A stretch of 64,000 nt of DNA from Streptomyces sp. CC228A (GCF_021390935.1 NZ_JAJPUI010000011.1:124001-188000); one strand, 5' to 3'; positions 19,566 to 28,078 are shown, counted from the stretch's first letter. Notes: generated from the sequence alone by a model not told the origin. Program-made: numbers and translations.

Positions 19566-19625
19566 CCCCATATCGTCTTGACCAGTGGAGCGGATCGCTG
19601 GTCAAGGGGGTTGTGCGATATGGGG
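19566..19625 (+). promoter_or_regulatory. RNA hairpin covering the endonuclease start codon
   Basis: The outer stem CCCCATATCG (19566-19575) pairs with CGATATGGGG (19616-19625), which contains the ATG at 19620. The inner stem CTTGACCAG (19577-19585) pairs with CTGGTCAAG (19598-19606). The purine-rich ribosome site AAGGGGG (19604-19610) sits partly in the inner stem and partly in a one-sided bulge. In mRNA this should hide the start and lower translation. Confidence 0.8.
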
Positions 19626-20618
19626 TACGGGCTTACCAGCAAGCAATTGGTGAATCTCGTCGGTGGGTGCGCCCAGGCCAAGACGGTCACCGAAGGGCAG
19701 GCCCTGTGGACGTTGAATGGCATGCGGACCGTACCGACCACGGTGGTGAACGTGACGGCCGTCAAGGCCAGGGACGCCGTGGAGGTGGTGACGGGCAAGG
19801 CGGCCTTCCTCGCCAGCCCCGATCTGCTGCTCGCGACGCCTTACGGCTGGGTCACCGCTCGCGACGCCGCAGGGCTGCCCGTTGCATGGACGCCGGCGCG
19901 GAAGCTGTGCCGGGAGCGGCTCACGATCAAGCCGGGCTACGCGTTCGGCTATTTCGTCGGCGCCCTGTGCGCCGACGGGACGGTCGGCAAGAACTACGTC
20001 TCACTCATCGTGAACGAGGAGGATTTCGCCTCCCGCTTCGCGGCCGCTACGACGGCTTGTTCAGGACTGCCTGCGCGCTTGGAGAGCGTGACGCGGCCGT
20101 CCGGGTATCTCCGGCGCGACGTGCCCGGTTTCCGGGTCCGGGTGGTGTCTTCCTACCTGTCCGATCTGGTCAGGCAATATGTGGGCGGGGATCCGCATCA
20201 TATGCGGCAGTACTTCCCCCGAGTGGTGCTGCGGGATCCCGAGACCTTCGCGGGTTTCATGGACGGCTACGTTGACGGCGACGGCTGCGAAATCAAGCGG
20301 CCCTCAGGAGGGCGTGTCGTGGTGAGCGCCAATGTTCCGTTTCTCCGTGAATGGGCCGCGATTATCGGAGCGCGTTTCACGCCCAGCAAGGTGCGAGGGC
20401 GGGCATCGCGGCTCTACATCTCCGACCGCTGGGCAAGCCGCGGCACCTTCGTGCCCGAGCAGCACCCGCTGCACCTGCATGAGTCCACCTGGGTGCAGGT
20501 GCGAGAAGTAGGGCCCCGCCCCTCCCTGGGGGCGAAGCCGTTCACCTTCTACAGCTACTGGCTCGACCCGCATCCCGGTTTCCTGGTGAACGGGCATCTG
20601 GTGCGGCAGCCCTGGTAG
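19620..20618 (+). CDS. Free-standing intein-like LAGIDADG homing endonuclease
   Basis: A 332-residue protein. Residues 16-85 resemble the N-terminal half of a Hint/intein domain: GGCAQAKTVTEGQ with Cys17, then AVEVVTG and FLASPDLLLATPYGWVTARD (block B-like, with D in place of the usual His). Two LAGIDADG helices are clear: FGYFVGALCADGT (109-121) and TFAGFMDGYVDGDG (209-222). The end, HPGFLVNGHLVRQPW, resembles an intein C-terminal block but lacks the final His-Asn and a following exteine. No host gene surrounds it, so it cannot splice a protein. ATG 19620 has AAGGGGG upstream; the longer frame from 19554 lacks a ribosome site. It would cut a long DNA site, probably in an empty or different folE allele (inference). 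Confidence 0.9.
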   Translation: MGYGLTSKQLVNLVGGCAQAKTVTEGQALWTLNGMRTVPTTVVNVTAVKARDAVEVVTGKAAFLASPDLLLATPYGWVTARDAAGLPVAWTPARKLCRERLTIKPGYAFGYFVGALCADGTVGKNYVSLIVNEEDFASRFAAATTACSGLPARLESVTRPSGYLRRDVPGFRVRVVSSYLSDLVRQYVGGDPHHMRQYFPRVVLRDPETFAGFMDGYVDGDGCEIKRPSGGRVVVSANVPFLREWAAIIGARFTPSKVRGRASRLYISDRWASRGTFVPEQHPLHLHESTWVQVREVGPRPSLGAKPFTFYSYWLDPHPGFLVNGHLVRQPW

Positions 20619-20628
20619 CGGGGGGCGC

Positions 20629-21114
20629 TCACGCCCTTGTGGGGGAGGCGCCGGGGGGCTCGTCGTCCTCGGGGAGCTTGCAGACGCGTTCCAGGTACAG
20701 GGCGGCCGCGATGACCGCGATGCCGGCGGCGACGGCCAGTCCGGCGTAGAGGGCCTGGTCGCGGCGGGCGGGGACGTCCAGGAAGCCCAGCAGGAAGACG
20801 CCCACACCGCCGTACATGCCGCTGACCACGGCTGTGACCAGGGCGCTGGCCTGGCCGAAGACGACCGCGCGGGCCGCCATGAGGGGTTCGACGCCCTTGG
20901 CGCCGGGGCGGCGCTCGCGCTGTGCCTTCAGCCGGGCGCGCAGGGACAGCGCCGTGGCGAGGAGGACCGCGGCGATGGCTGCGAGGACGATCGGCGCGGC
21001 CAGGGGGACGCTCGGCAGGGTGCCGACGGCGTCCCACAGGCGCGCGCCGCCCCAGGACAGGAGGCCGGCTGCGAGGAACAGTCCGGCCAGTACCTTGACC
21101 CGCAGTTGCTTCAC
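20629..21114 (-). CDS. DUF3180 membrane protein
   Basis: A 161-residue protein with four hydrophobic segments (for example VLAGLFLAAGLLSWGG and LAAPIVLAAIAAVLLATALSL) and a charged C-terminal tail. It is the last gene of the minus-strand folate operon, a place conserved in actinobacteria. Its function is unknown. It converges on the endonuclease gene with only 10 bases between the stops. Confidence 0.9.
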   Translation of the reverse strand: MKQLRVKVLAGLFLAAGLLSWGGARLWDAVGTLPSVPLAAPIVLAAIAAVLLATALSLRARLKAQRERRPGAKGVEPLMAARAVVFGQASALVTAVVSGMYGGVGVFLLGFLDVPARRDQALYAGLAVAAGIAVIAAALYLERVCKLPEDDEPPGASPTRA

Positions 21115-21168
21115 CGGTGTCCTTTGCGTGCGTTGCGTGGGGTGCTGTCGATGTGCTGGGGGCAGCGG

Positions 21169-21768
21169 TCAGTCGGGCAGTCGGAGTTCCAGGTCGCCTC
21201 GGGCGACGACGCCCGTCTCGCCCACGCCTGCCAGGAGGTCCGCGACGGGGCCGGCGCCGGGGAGGGTGGCGTCGGGTTCCACGTCGAGCCAGGGGCGCAG
21301 GACGAAGGCGCGCTCGCGGGCGCGCGGGTGGGGGAGGGTGAGGGCGGGGTCGTCGGAGGTCTCGTCGGCGTAGGCGACGATGTCGACGTCGATGGTGCGG
21401 GCGCCCCAGCGGTCGGTGCGGACGCGGTGGAAGGCTTCTTCCACGGCGTGGGCGCGCTCCAGGAGGGAGGAGGGGGGCAGGGTGGTCTTCACGATCACGA
21501 CGGCGTTGAGGTACGACGGCTGGGATCCGGGTTCGACGCCCCAGGGCTCGGTCTCGTAGACGGGGGAGACGGCTTTGACGCGGACGCCGGGGGTGTCCTC
21601 CAGGGCGTCGATGGCGCCTTGGAGGTTTTCCAGGCGGTTGCCGAGGTTTCCGCCGAGGGAGAGTACGGCGCGCTTGGGGTTGGAGAGGGTGGTGTCGGCG
21701 GCGTCGACCTGGGCGGTCACGGATGCGGGGACCGGCTGGACCGTCGGGTCGCTGGGTGTGCGGTTCAT
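21169..21768 (-). CDS. folK: 2-amino-4-hydroxy-6-hydroxymethyldihydropteridine pyrophosphokinase
   Basis: A 199-residue HPPK. Motifs: VLSLGGNLGNRLENL, VYETEPWGVEPGSQPSYLNAVV and RWGARTIDVDIVAY, which hold the two Mg-binding aspartates, and then LPHPRARERAFVL. It transfers pyrophosphate from ATP to the pterin. The first 50 residues are a Thr/Pro-rich leader beyond the usual fold. ATG 21768 overlaps the folB stop (ATGA), so translation is coupled. Confidence 0.96.
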   Translation of the reverse strand: MNRTPSDPTVQPVPASVTAQVDAADTTLSNPKRAVLSLGGNLGNRLENLQGAIDALEDTPGVRVKAVSPVYETEPWGVEPGSQPSYLNAVVIVKTTLPPSSLLERAHAVEEAFHRVRTDRWGARTIDVDIVAYADETSDDPALTLPHPRARERAFVLRPWLDVEPDATLPGAGPVADLLAGVGETGVVARGDLELRLPD

Positions 21769-22124
21769 GCGCGGCTCCGGGTGATCGTGATGGTGACGTC
21801 GTCGAAGGGGACGGTGATGGGGGCGTCGGGCTTGTGGACGCAGACCTCCACCTCTTGGACGCCGTCGTGCTTGAGGCACTGCTGGGCGATGCGTTCGGCG
21901 AGGGTTTCGATCAGGTCGACCGGTTCGCCCTGGACGACGTCGACGACCTCTTCGGCGACGATGCCGTAGTGCACGGTCTTGGCCAGGTCGTCGTCGGCGG
22001 CGGCGGGCCGGGTGTCGAGGCCCAGCACCAGGTCCACGATGAACGTCTGGCCCTCTTCCCGCTCCCTGGGGTAGACGCCGTGGTGCCCGCGGGCCCTCAG
22101 GCCGCGCAGCGCGACACGATCCAC
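21765..22124 (-). CDS. folB: Dihydroneopterin aldolase
   Basis: A 119-residue protein, the normal FolB length. Motifs: GLRARGHHGVYPREREEGQ, with the pterin-binding stretch VHYGIVAEEV and ETLAERIAQQCL, and a catalytic lysine in VHKPDAPI. GTG 22124 is chosen because AGGAG lies 8 bases upstream. The enzyme cleaves dihydroneopterin to the hydroxymethylpterin used by FolK, whose start overlaps its stop. Confidence 0.96.
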   Translation of the reverse strand: MDRVALRGLRARGHHGVYPREREEGQTFIVDLVLGLDTRPAAADDDLAKTVHYGIVAEEVVDVVQGEPVDLIETLAERIAQQCLKHDGVQEVEVCVHKPDAPITVPFDDVTITITRSRA

Positions 22125-22291
22125 GCGAATCACTCCTGCTGTCGTAGGTCTGCTGGGCGCCCGGCCGGGTGCGGACGGTTCGGGTGCCACGGGTCGAATC
22201 TACCTTCGGGCACTGACAGGGTCCGTGCGCGGGCCCGGCCGCGGGCCCCTAAGGCTTCGCTTACCCACTCGGGGCGGTGGCAGCGCGTGGT

Positions 22292-22753
22292 TCACACGGT
22301 GTCCTCGTCGTCTTCTTCGTCGTCGGATTCGGCGAGGACGGGGGATCCGTGGTGGGACCAGACCTTCCAGCCGTCGGGGGTGCGGCGGAAGACGTTGGTG
22401 GCGACGACGAGCTGGCCGACGAGGGGTCCGAGTTCGGCTCCGTCTTCTGCGGGACCGCCGCTGAGGATGTTCTCGGTGCAGGTCACGACGGCGGTGTCGG
22501 TGGCCACGGAGACGTTCACGTCGGTGAGGAAGAACTGGATGTACTCGGTGTTCGCCATGATCAGCGCGTAGGAGCGGAGGACCTCTCCGCGGCCGGAGAG
22601 CACGGGCCAGCCGGGGTGGACGCAGGAGACGTCGCCGTGGCGGTCGTCCAGCCAGAGGTCGGCGACCTCTTCGAAGTCGCCGCGTTCGACGGCGTCGTAG
22701 AAGGCGGTGTTGGCCTGTTCGACGGCCTCGGTGTCGGTGCGTGCCTCGCTCAC
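22292..22753 (-). CDS. NTF2-like (SnoaL/DUF4440-type) protein of the folate operon
   Basis: A 153-residue cone-shaped NTF2-like fold: an N-terminal helix pair (VEQANTAFYDAVERGDFEEVADLW), then DVSCVHPGWPVLSGRGEVLRS and strands ending in DGWKVWSHHGSPV, with a very acidic tail. The GTG at 22753 overlaps the folP stop. It is always near folP and folB in Streptomyces. A catalytic or ligand-binding role has not been shown. Confidence 0.92.
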   Translation of the reverse strand: MSEARTDTEAVEQANTAFYDAVERGDFEEVADLWLDDRHGDVSCVHPGWPVLSGRGEVLRSYALIMANTEYIQFFLTDVNVSVATDTAVVTCTENILSGGPAEDGAELGPLVGQLVVATNVFRRTPDGWKVWSHHGSPVLAESDDEEDDEDTV

Positions 22754-23616
22754 GGGGCGGCGCCCTCGATGGCGCGGGCGACGCGGACGGCGTCGGCGGT
22801 CGCGCGTACGTCGTGGACGCGGACGGCCCAGGCGCCTTCGTGGGCGGCGATGGCGGAGACGGCGGCGGTGGCGGCGTCCCGTTCGCGTGCGGGGGGCGGG
22901 GCGTGGCCGTCGCTTCCTGCGAGGACGCGGCCGAGGAAGCGTTTGCGGGACGCGGCGACGAGGAGGGGGTGGCCGAGTGCGCGGAGTGCGTCGAGGCGGG
23001 CGAGGAGGGCGAGGTCGTGGTGGGCTTGTTTGGCGAAGCCGAGGCCGGGGTCGACGATGAGGTTTTCGGGGGCGATGCCGCCGGTGATGACGGCTTCGAG
23101 GCGGGTGCGGAGTTCGGTGACGACGTCGGTGACGACGTCGTCGTAGACGGCGAGGCTGTTCATGTTGTCGCTGAAGCCGCGCCAGTGCATGACGACGAAG
23201 GGGGCGCCGGTGGCGGCGACGGTGGGGATCATGTCGGGGTCGGCTTGCCCGCCGCTGACGTCGTTGACGAGTGCGGCGCCGGCTTCGACGGCTTTGCGGG
23301 CGACGTGGGCGCGCATGGTGTCGACGGAGAGGGTGACGCCTTCGGCGGCCAGGCCCCGTACGACGGGGAGGACCCTGCGTAGTTCTTCTTCTTCGTCCAC
23401 TCGGGTGGCGCCGGGGCGGGTGGACTCGCCGCCGACGTCGATGAGGTCGGCGCCTTGGGCGACGAGTTCCAGGCCGTGTTTGATGGCCGCGGTGGTGTCG
23501 AACCAGCGGCCGCCGTCGGAGAAGGAGTCGGGTGTCACGTTGACGACGCCCATGACCGCACAGCGGTCCCATTCCGGGAGGCCTGGGACTGTGCCCCGTG
23601 CACGCAGCGTACTCAT
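22750..23616 (-). CDS. folP: Dihydropteroate synthase
   Basis: A 288-residue TIM barrel with the pterin loop VMGVVNVTPDSFSDGGRW, then DVGGESTRPGAT and the sulfonamide-relevant segments GAALVNDVSGG and LIVDPGLGFAK. It joins p-aminobenzoate to the pterin. The C-terminal SRKRFLGRVL motif is present. It overlaps the NTF2-like gene by 4 bases and lies 80 bases after the MprF-like gene, so the whole set may be one operon. Confidence 0.97.
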   Translation of the reverse strand: MSTLRARGTVPGLPEWDRCAVMGVVNVTPDSFSDGGRWFDTTAAIKHGLELVAQGADLIDVGGESTRPGATRVDEEEELRRVLPVVRGLAAEGVTLSVDTMRAHVARKAVEAGAALVNDVSGGQADPDMIPTVAATGAPFVVMHWRGFSDNMNSLAVYDDVVTDVVTELRTRLEAVITGGIAPENLIVDPGLGFAKQAHHDLALLARLDALRALGHPLLVAASRKRFLGRVLAGSDGHAPPPARERDAATAAVSAIAAHEGAWAVRVHDVRATADAVRVARAIEGAAP

Positions 23617-23696
23617 GTCCCCAGCCTAGGCCCGTGGGCCGCCGGGGGCGCCGCGGGTGGGCGGCGTGGGGTGGGCGGCGGGGTGGGAGCGGCGGG

Positions 23697-25532
23697 TCAG
23701 GCGGCGCGCATGTGTTCGCCGGGCGGTGGGGTGATGTGGGGGCAGGGCCGTGCGGGCCTGGGGTGCTTGCGGCGGAGGGGGCGGGGTGGGGTGAGGTCCA
23801 CGAAGCCTTCGGCCTGCATGGCGGCCAGGCCGATGCGGGGCAGGTCGCCGGTGCGGCGGTAGACGACGAAGCGGGGTTCCCAGCGTGGCTGGAACTTGGC
23901 GTTGAACTTGTAGAGGGATTCGATCTGGAACCAGCGGGAGAGGAAGACGAGCAGGCCACGCCAGATGCGCAGGACGGGGCCGGCGCCGAGTTTCTCGCCG
24001 CGGGCGAGGGCGGAGCGGAACATCGCGAAGTTGAGGGAGACGCGTTCGACGCCGAGCTGCGGGGAGGCCTGGAGGGCGGCGACGATCAGCAGCTCGTTCA
24101 TGCCGGGGTCGGCGGTGCGGTCGCGGCGCATGAGTTCCAGGGACATGCCGTCGGTGCCCCACGGTACGAAGTGGATGACGGCTTTCAGGTCGCCGTAGGG
24201 GGAGGTGTCGGTGTGTTCGTCCGTCTTGTGGGCGGTGGCGATGACGGCGTCGCCGTCCTGGGGGTCGCCGATGCGGCCGAGGGCCATGGAGAAGCCGCGC
24301 TCGGTGGTGGTGCCGCGCCAGCCGGCGGCGGCCTGGCGGATGTGTTCCATTTCGGTGTCGGGGATGTCGCGGGCGCGTCGGACGCGGGTGTGGTAGCCGT
24401 TGCGTTCGATGCGTTTGACCATTTGGCGTACGTTGCGCATGGCGCGGCCGGAGAGGGAGAAGCCGGGGACGTCGACGACTGCTTCGTCGCCGAGTTCCAG
24501 GGCGTCGAGGCCGGTCTCGCGGGTCCAGACGTGGCCGCCGGTCTCGGAGCAGCCCATGACGGCGGGGGTCCAGGAGTGGGCTTTGGCTTCGTCCATGAAG
24601 CGTTCGATGGCGCCGGGCCAGGCTTCGACGTCGCCGATGGGGTCGCCGCTGGCGAGCATGACGCCGGAGACGACGCGGTAGGTGACGGCGGCCTTGCCGC
24701 TGGGGGAGAAGACGACGGCTTTGTCGCGGCGGAGCGCGAAGTGGCCGAGGGAGTCGCGGCCGCCGTGCCGGGCGAGGAGTTCGCGTAGGCGTGCCTCGTC
24801 GTCCTCGGTGAGTCGGGCGACGGGGTGCTCGGGGCGGAAGGCGAGGTAGATGGTGGTGATGGCGGTGAGGAGGCCCAGGGCGCCGAGGGAGTAGCCGACG
24901 GTCCAGGAGACGCTGCCGCTGTAGGAGACGGGTCCTTCGGTGCCGAAGAGGCCGAGGAGGACGTGGGTGAGGCGGTCGGTGAGGCCGGGGTCGCCGATGA
25001 TCTTGCCGGGGTGGGCGCTGACGATGATCAGGCCGAGGCCGATGGAGCCGGCGCCCATGAGGACGAAGTTGGCGAGGGCCCGCCATCGGCTGCGGGGGTC
25101 GGGTAGGGCGGCGAACTCCTTGCGGTGGTGGAGCAGGAGGGCGAGGAGGGCGAGGGAGAAGAGGGCGCCGAGGACTGAGTGGCGGTAGGTGAACTGGGCG
25201 GCGGCGCCGAGGGGCAGCAGGATGACGGCGGCCTGCCAGGCGCGTCGTTTGTGGCGCTTGAGTCCGTGGGCGAGGAGGAGCAGCAGGACGCCGACGCTGA
25301 GGGAGAGTGCCGCTGACAGGGGTCCGAGGGTGCCGGGGAGGAATTCGACGAGGTCGTGGACGCGGCTGGTGCGGAACCGGGGGAACACGCCGGCGGCGAT
25401 GTCGACGAGGCCGATGAACGTGCAGGCCGTGCCGACTATTGCGGGCACCTTCTCGGGGCGTGGGCCCCGCAGGATCCGGCGCATGCGATGCGGAACCGAT
25501 CCTGATTTATCCCCATCTTGCGTGACAGACAT
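23697..25532 (-). CDS. MprF-like phosphatidylglycerol lysyltransferase family protein (DUF2156)
   Basis: A 611-residue protein. About 280 N-terminal residues hold six or seven membrane helices. The C-terminal half is a GNAT-like DUF2156 domain with YRVVSGVMLASGDPIGD, RNVRQMVKRIERNGY and WFQIESLYKFNAKFQPRW, typical of aminoacyl-PG synthases. Such enzymes use aminoacyl-tRNA to modify membrane lipid and lower its negative charge. The exact amino acid is unknown. ATG 25532 was chosen because the frame upstream is Arg/Pro-rich and promoter-like. Confidence 0.9.
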   Translation of the reverse strand: MSVTQDGDKSGSVPHRMRRILRGPRPEKVPAIVGTACTFIGLVDIAAGVFPRFRTSRVHDLVEFLPGTLGPLSAALSLSVGVLLLLLAHGLKRHKRRAWQAAVILLPLGAAAQFTYRHSVLGALFSLALLALLLHHRKEFAALPDPRSRWRALANFVLMGAGSIGLGLIIVSAHPGKIIGDPGLTDRLTHVLLGLFGTEGPVSYSGSVSWTVGYSLGALGLLTAITTIYLAFRPEHPVARLTEDDEARLRELLARHGGRDSLGHFALRRDKAVVFSPSGKAAVTYRVVSGVMLASGDPIGDVEAWPGAIERFMDEAKAHSWTPAVMGCSETGGHVWTRETGLDALELGDEAVVDVPGFSLSGRAMRNVRQMVKRIERNGYHTRVRRARDIPDTEMEHIRQAAAGWRGTTTERGFSMALGRIGDPQDGDAVIATAHKTDEHTDTSPYGDLKAVIHFVPWGTDGMSLELMRRDRTADPGMNELLIVAALQASPQLGVERVSLNFAMFRSALARGEKLGAGPVLRIWRGLLVFLSRWFQIESLYKFNAKFQPRWEPRFVVYRRTGDLPRIGLAAMQAEGFVDLTPPRPLRRKHPRPARPCPHITPPPGEHMRAA

Positions 25533-25716
25533 GGCTTCCCGTGGCTCTGCGAGAGGTCGTGGTGTCCCTGGCGTCCGGGAGCCGCTCGGTTGCGGCTCCG
25601 GTGCGGGACGACCGGACGGTGTGCGCCCTTTAGGACGACGCGTCCGCGGCTCGGGTTCATCGGCCCGCCGGAAAAATCTCGCCCCCTTCCGATTCGACAG
25701 GAAAGCTTGACGACGC

Positions 25717-26829
25717 ATGGGTCTCACCAGCAACAAGGTTCTGGCCCTGGCCACTGTCGTGGCCGTGGCGCTGTTCGCGGTGACGGTGTGGCTGTGGCCG
25801 CGGCTGTCGGGACGGGGTTGGCGGGTGCTGCTGGGCAGGGTGGGGCTGCTGGTGGCGACGCAGCTGTCGTTGTTCGCGGCGGTGGGTCTGGCGGCGAACA
25901 ACTACTTCCTGTTCTACGGGTCCTGGGCCGACCTTTTCGGCCAGGAGCAGGAGATGGGGGTGGTGGTCGACCATTCGGCGGGCAGCAGAAACGTCACTGT
26001 GCTGGAGCGGCGGGGCCTGGAGGTGCCGGGTGGGCAGCGGCCGGAGGTCGGCGGGGAGATCCAGAAGGTGGTGGTGTCGGGCGAGCGGTCGGGCATCGAC
26101 AGCCCCGCCTACGTCTACCTGCCGCCCGAGTACTTCCGGCCGGAGAACGCGCAGCGGACGTTCCCGGCGGCCGTGGTGCTGACGGGGTACCCGGGCACGG
26201 CCGAGAACCTGCTGAAGGGGCTGCGCTACCCGCGCACCGCGTACGAGCAGGTGAAGGCGGGGAGGATGCAGCCGATGGTGCTGGTGATGCTGCGGCCCAC
26301 CGTGGCGCCGCCGCGGGACACGGAGTGCGTGGACGTGCCGGGCGGGCCGCAGACGGAGACGTACTTCGCGAAGGACCTGCCGGAGGCCGTGTCGGAGGCG
26401 TACCGGGTCGGGAGCGCGCCGCGGAACTGGGGCTTCATCGGGAACTCGACGGGCGGCTACTGCGCGCTGAAGATTGCGCTGCACCACCCGGAGCGGTTCG
26501 CGGCCGGCGCGGGCCTGTCCGCGTACTACAAGGCGGCCGAGGACGTGACGACGGGTGATCTGTTCCGCGGCGACGACGCGCTGCGCAAGCGGTCGGACCT
26601 GCTGTGGAGCCTGGACAACGTGCCGCTGGGGAAGTCGTCCTTCCTGGTCGCGTCGTCGCGGCAGGGGGAGGGGAACCTGAAGGGGACGCTGGAGTTCATC
26701 GAGAAGGTGAAGTCCCCCGCACGGGTCTCGTCGATCATGCTGGACAGCGGGGGCCACAACTTCGGCACGTGGAACCGGGAGATCCCGCCGGCGCTGGTGT
26801 GGATGAGCGGCCGCCTCAGCGCGGCGTGA
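25717..26829 (+). CDS. Membrane-anchored esterase (esterase D / antigen 85-like alpha/beta hydrolase)
   Basis: A 370-residue protein. Two N-terminal hydrophobic segments (about 8-28 and 40-62) anchor it, followed by an alpha/beta hydrolase domain with PAYVYLPPEYF, GFIGNSTGGYCALK and LDSGGHNFGTW. Ser244 in GNSTGG is the nucleophile and His in GGHNF the likely base. The active domain should face outward. The substrate is not known. Its last 14 bases overlap the convergent ABC ATPase gene. Confidence 0.9.
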   Translation: MGLTSNKVLALATVVAVALFAVTVWLWPRLSGRGWRVLLGRVGLLVATQLSLFAAVGLAANNYFLFYGSWADLFGQEQEMGVVVDHSAGSRNVTVLERRGLEVPGGQRPEVGGEIQKVVVSGERSGIDSPAYVYLPPEYFRPENAQRTFPAAVVLTGYPGTAENLLKGLRYPRTAYEQVKAGRMQPMVLVMLRPTVAPPRDTECVDVPGGPQTETYFAKDLPEAVSEAYRVGSAPRNWGFIGNSTGGYCALKIALHHPERFAAGAGLSAYYKAAEDVTTGDLFRGDDALRKRSDLLWSLDNVPLGKSSFLVASSRQGEGNLKGTLEFIEKVKSPARVSSIMLDSGGHNFGTWNREIPPALVWMSGRLSAA

Positions 26830-28078
26830 CGGCGGGGGCCTCGGCGCGCACGGAGTCGCGCAGGGCCTCGTGGAGCCGCTCGGGGGTGAGGACGCCGAGG
26901 TAGCGCCCGCCGTCCCGGCCCTGCGAGTCTTGGCCCTGCGGGTCCCGGCCCTGCGAGTCCCGGCCCTGCGGGTCCGGGCTCTGCGGGTTCCGGCCGCCCG
27001 GTGTCAGGCTCTTCGGGGTCCGGCCCTCCCGGTCCCGGCTCTGCGGGTGCCGGCCGTCCGGGTCGGGCTCGACGACGGCGACCCAGCCCGCGTCGTCCTG
27101 CAGCAGCGCGGCAAGCGCCTCCTTGAGGGAGGCGCCGAGCGGCACGCGGGCCTGTGCGGGGCGGGCGCGGTCCCGTACGCCGCCGGCGGTGCCCGCGCTG
27201 CCCGCCGGGAGCCATCCGTACGGCCGGCCCGCCGCGTCGAGCACGACGGCCGGGCCGTCACCGGGCGCGGCCGCCAGCGGGTCGTCCAGGGTCACGGTGG
27301 GCGGCTGCTCCAGGTGGGCCTTCCGCACGGGGGTGACGGCGAGCCGCTTGAGGGCGCGGTCGGCGCCGACGAACTCGGCGACGTAGGGGGTGGCGGGGGC
27401 GCCGAGGACGGTGGCGGGCGTGTCGAGCTGCTCGATGCGGCCCTGCCCGTAGACCGCCATGCGGTCGCCGAGCCGGACCGCCTCCTCCAGGTCGTGGGTG
27501 ACGAACAGCACCGTCTTGCGCATCCGGGACTGGAGCCGGAGGAACTCGCTTTGCAGCCGCTCCCGGACGACGGGGTCGACGGCGCCGAACGGCTCGTCCA
27601 TCAGCAGGACGGGGGGGTCGGCGGCGAGCGCGCGGGCGACGCCGATGCGCTGGCGCTGGCCGCCGGAGAGCTGGTGGGGGTAGCGGTCGCCGTAGGTGGC
27701 GGGGTCCAGGCCGACCAGGTCGAGCAGTTCGGCGGCGCGGGCGCGGGCCTTGGCCTTCGCGGTGCCGAGGAGGCGCGGTACGGTCGCGGTGTTCTCCAGG
27801 ACGGTGCGGTGGGGGAAGAGGCCCACCTGCTGGATGACGTAGCCGATGCGGCGCCGCAGTTCCACGGGGTCGGTGTCGGCGATGTCGCGGCCGGCGACGC
27901 GGATACGGCCGGAAGTGGGCTCGACGAGGCGGTTGACCATCTTCATCGTGGTGGTCTTGCCGCAGCCGGACGGGCCGACGAGGGTGACCAGTTCGCCTTC
28001 GGCGACCTCGAAGGTCAGGTCGTCGACGGCGCGTGTGCCGTCGGGGTAGAGCTTGGTGACGTTCTCGAACCGGATCAC
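26816..28078 (-). CDS. OpuC/ProV-type ABC transporter ATP-binding protein with a repeat inside the CBS region
   Basis: A 420-residue ATPase of a quaternary-amine importer. Walker A GPSGCGKT is at 35-42, the signature LSGGQRQR at 137-144 and Walker B VLLMDE at 155-160. After residue 260 come paired CBS-type segments (VTLDDPLAAAPGDGPAVVLDAAG, then LKEALAALLQDDAGWVAVVE ... YLGVLTPERL). The second is split by about 50 residues of degenerate five-residue repeats rich in D, P, Q, G and R (residues about 335-388). The gene is divergent from the two permeases. It energises uptake of glycine betaine, choline or carnitine (by family). Confidence 0.92.
   Translation of the reverse strand: MIRFENVTKLYPDGTRAVDDLTFEVAEGELVTLVGPSGCGKTTTMKMVNRLVEPTSGRIRVAGRDIADTDPVELRRRIGYVIQQVGLFPHRTVLENTATVPRLLGTAKAKARARAAELLDLVGLDPATYGDRYPHQLSGGQRQRIGVARALAADPPVLLMDEPFGAVDPVVRERLQSEFLRLQSRMRKTVLFVTHDLEEAVRLGDRMAVYGQGRIEQLDTPATVLGAPATPYVAEFVGADRALKRLAVTPVRKAHLEQPPTVTLDDPLAAAPGDGPAVVLDAAGRPYGWLPAGSAGTAGGVRDRARPAQARVPLGASLKEALAALLQDDAGWVAVVEPDPDGRHPQSRDREGRTPKSLTPGGRNPQSPDPQGRDSQGRDPQGQDSQGRDGGRYLGVLTPERLHEALRDSVRAEAPAVTPR
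26916..27068. repeat. 15-bp tandem repeat in the OpuC-type ATPase gene
   Basis: Five near-perfect 15-base units (26916-26990), CGGCCCTGCGRGTCC, then a decayed continuation to about 27068. The unit is a multiple of three, so copy number can change without breaking the frame. Confidence 0.9.

Noticed and set aside
19566..19625. Inverted repeat before the endonuclease as a transposon end or recombination site
   Set aside because: No matching copy lies at the other end of the gene and no target duplication is visible. An RNA hairpin over the start codon explains it better.
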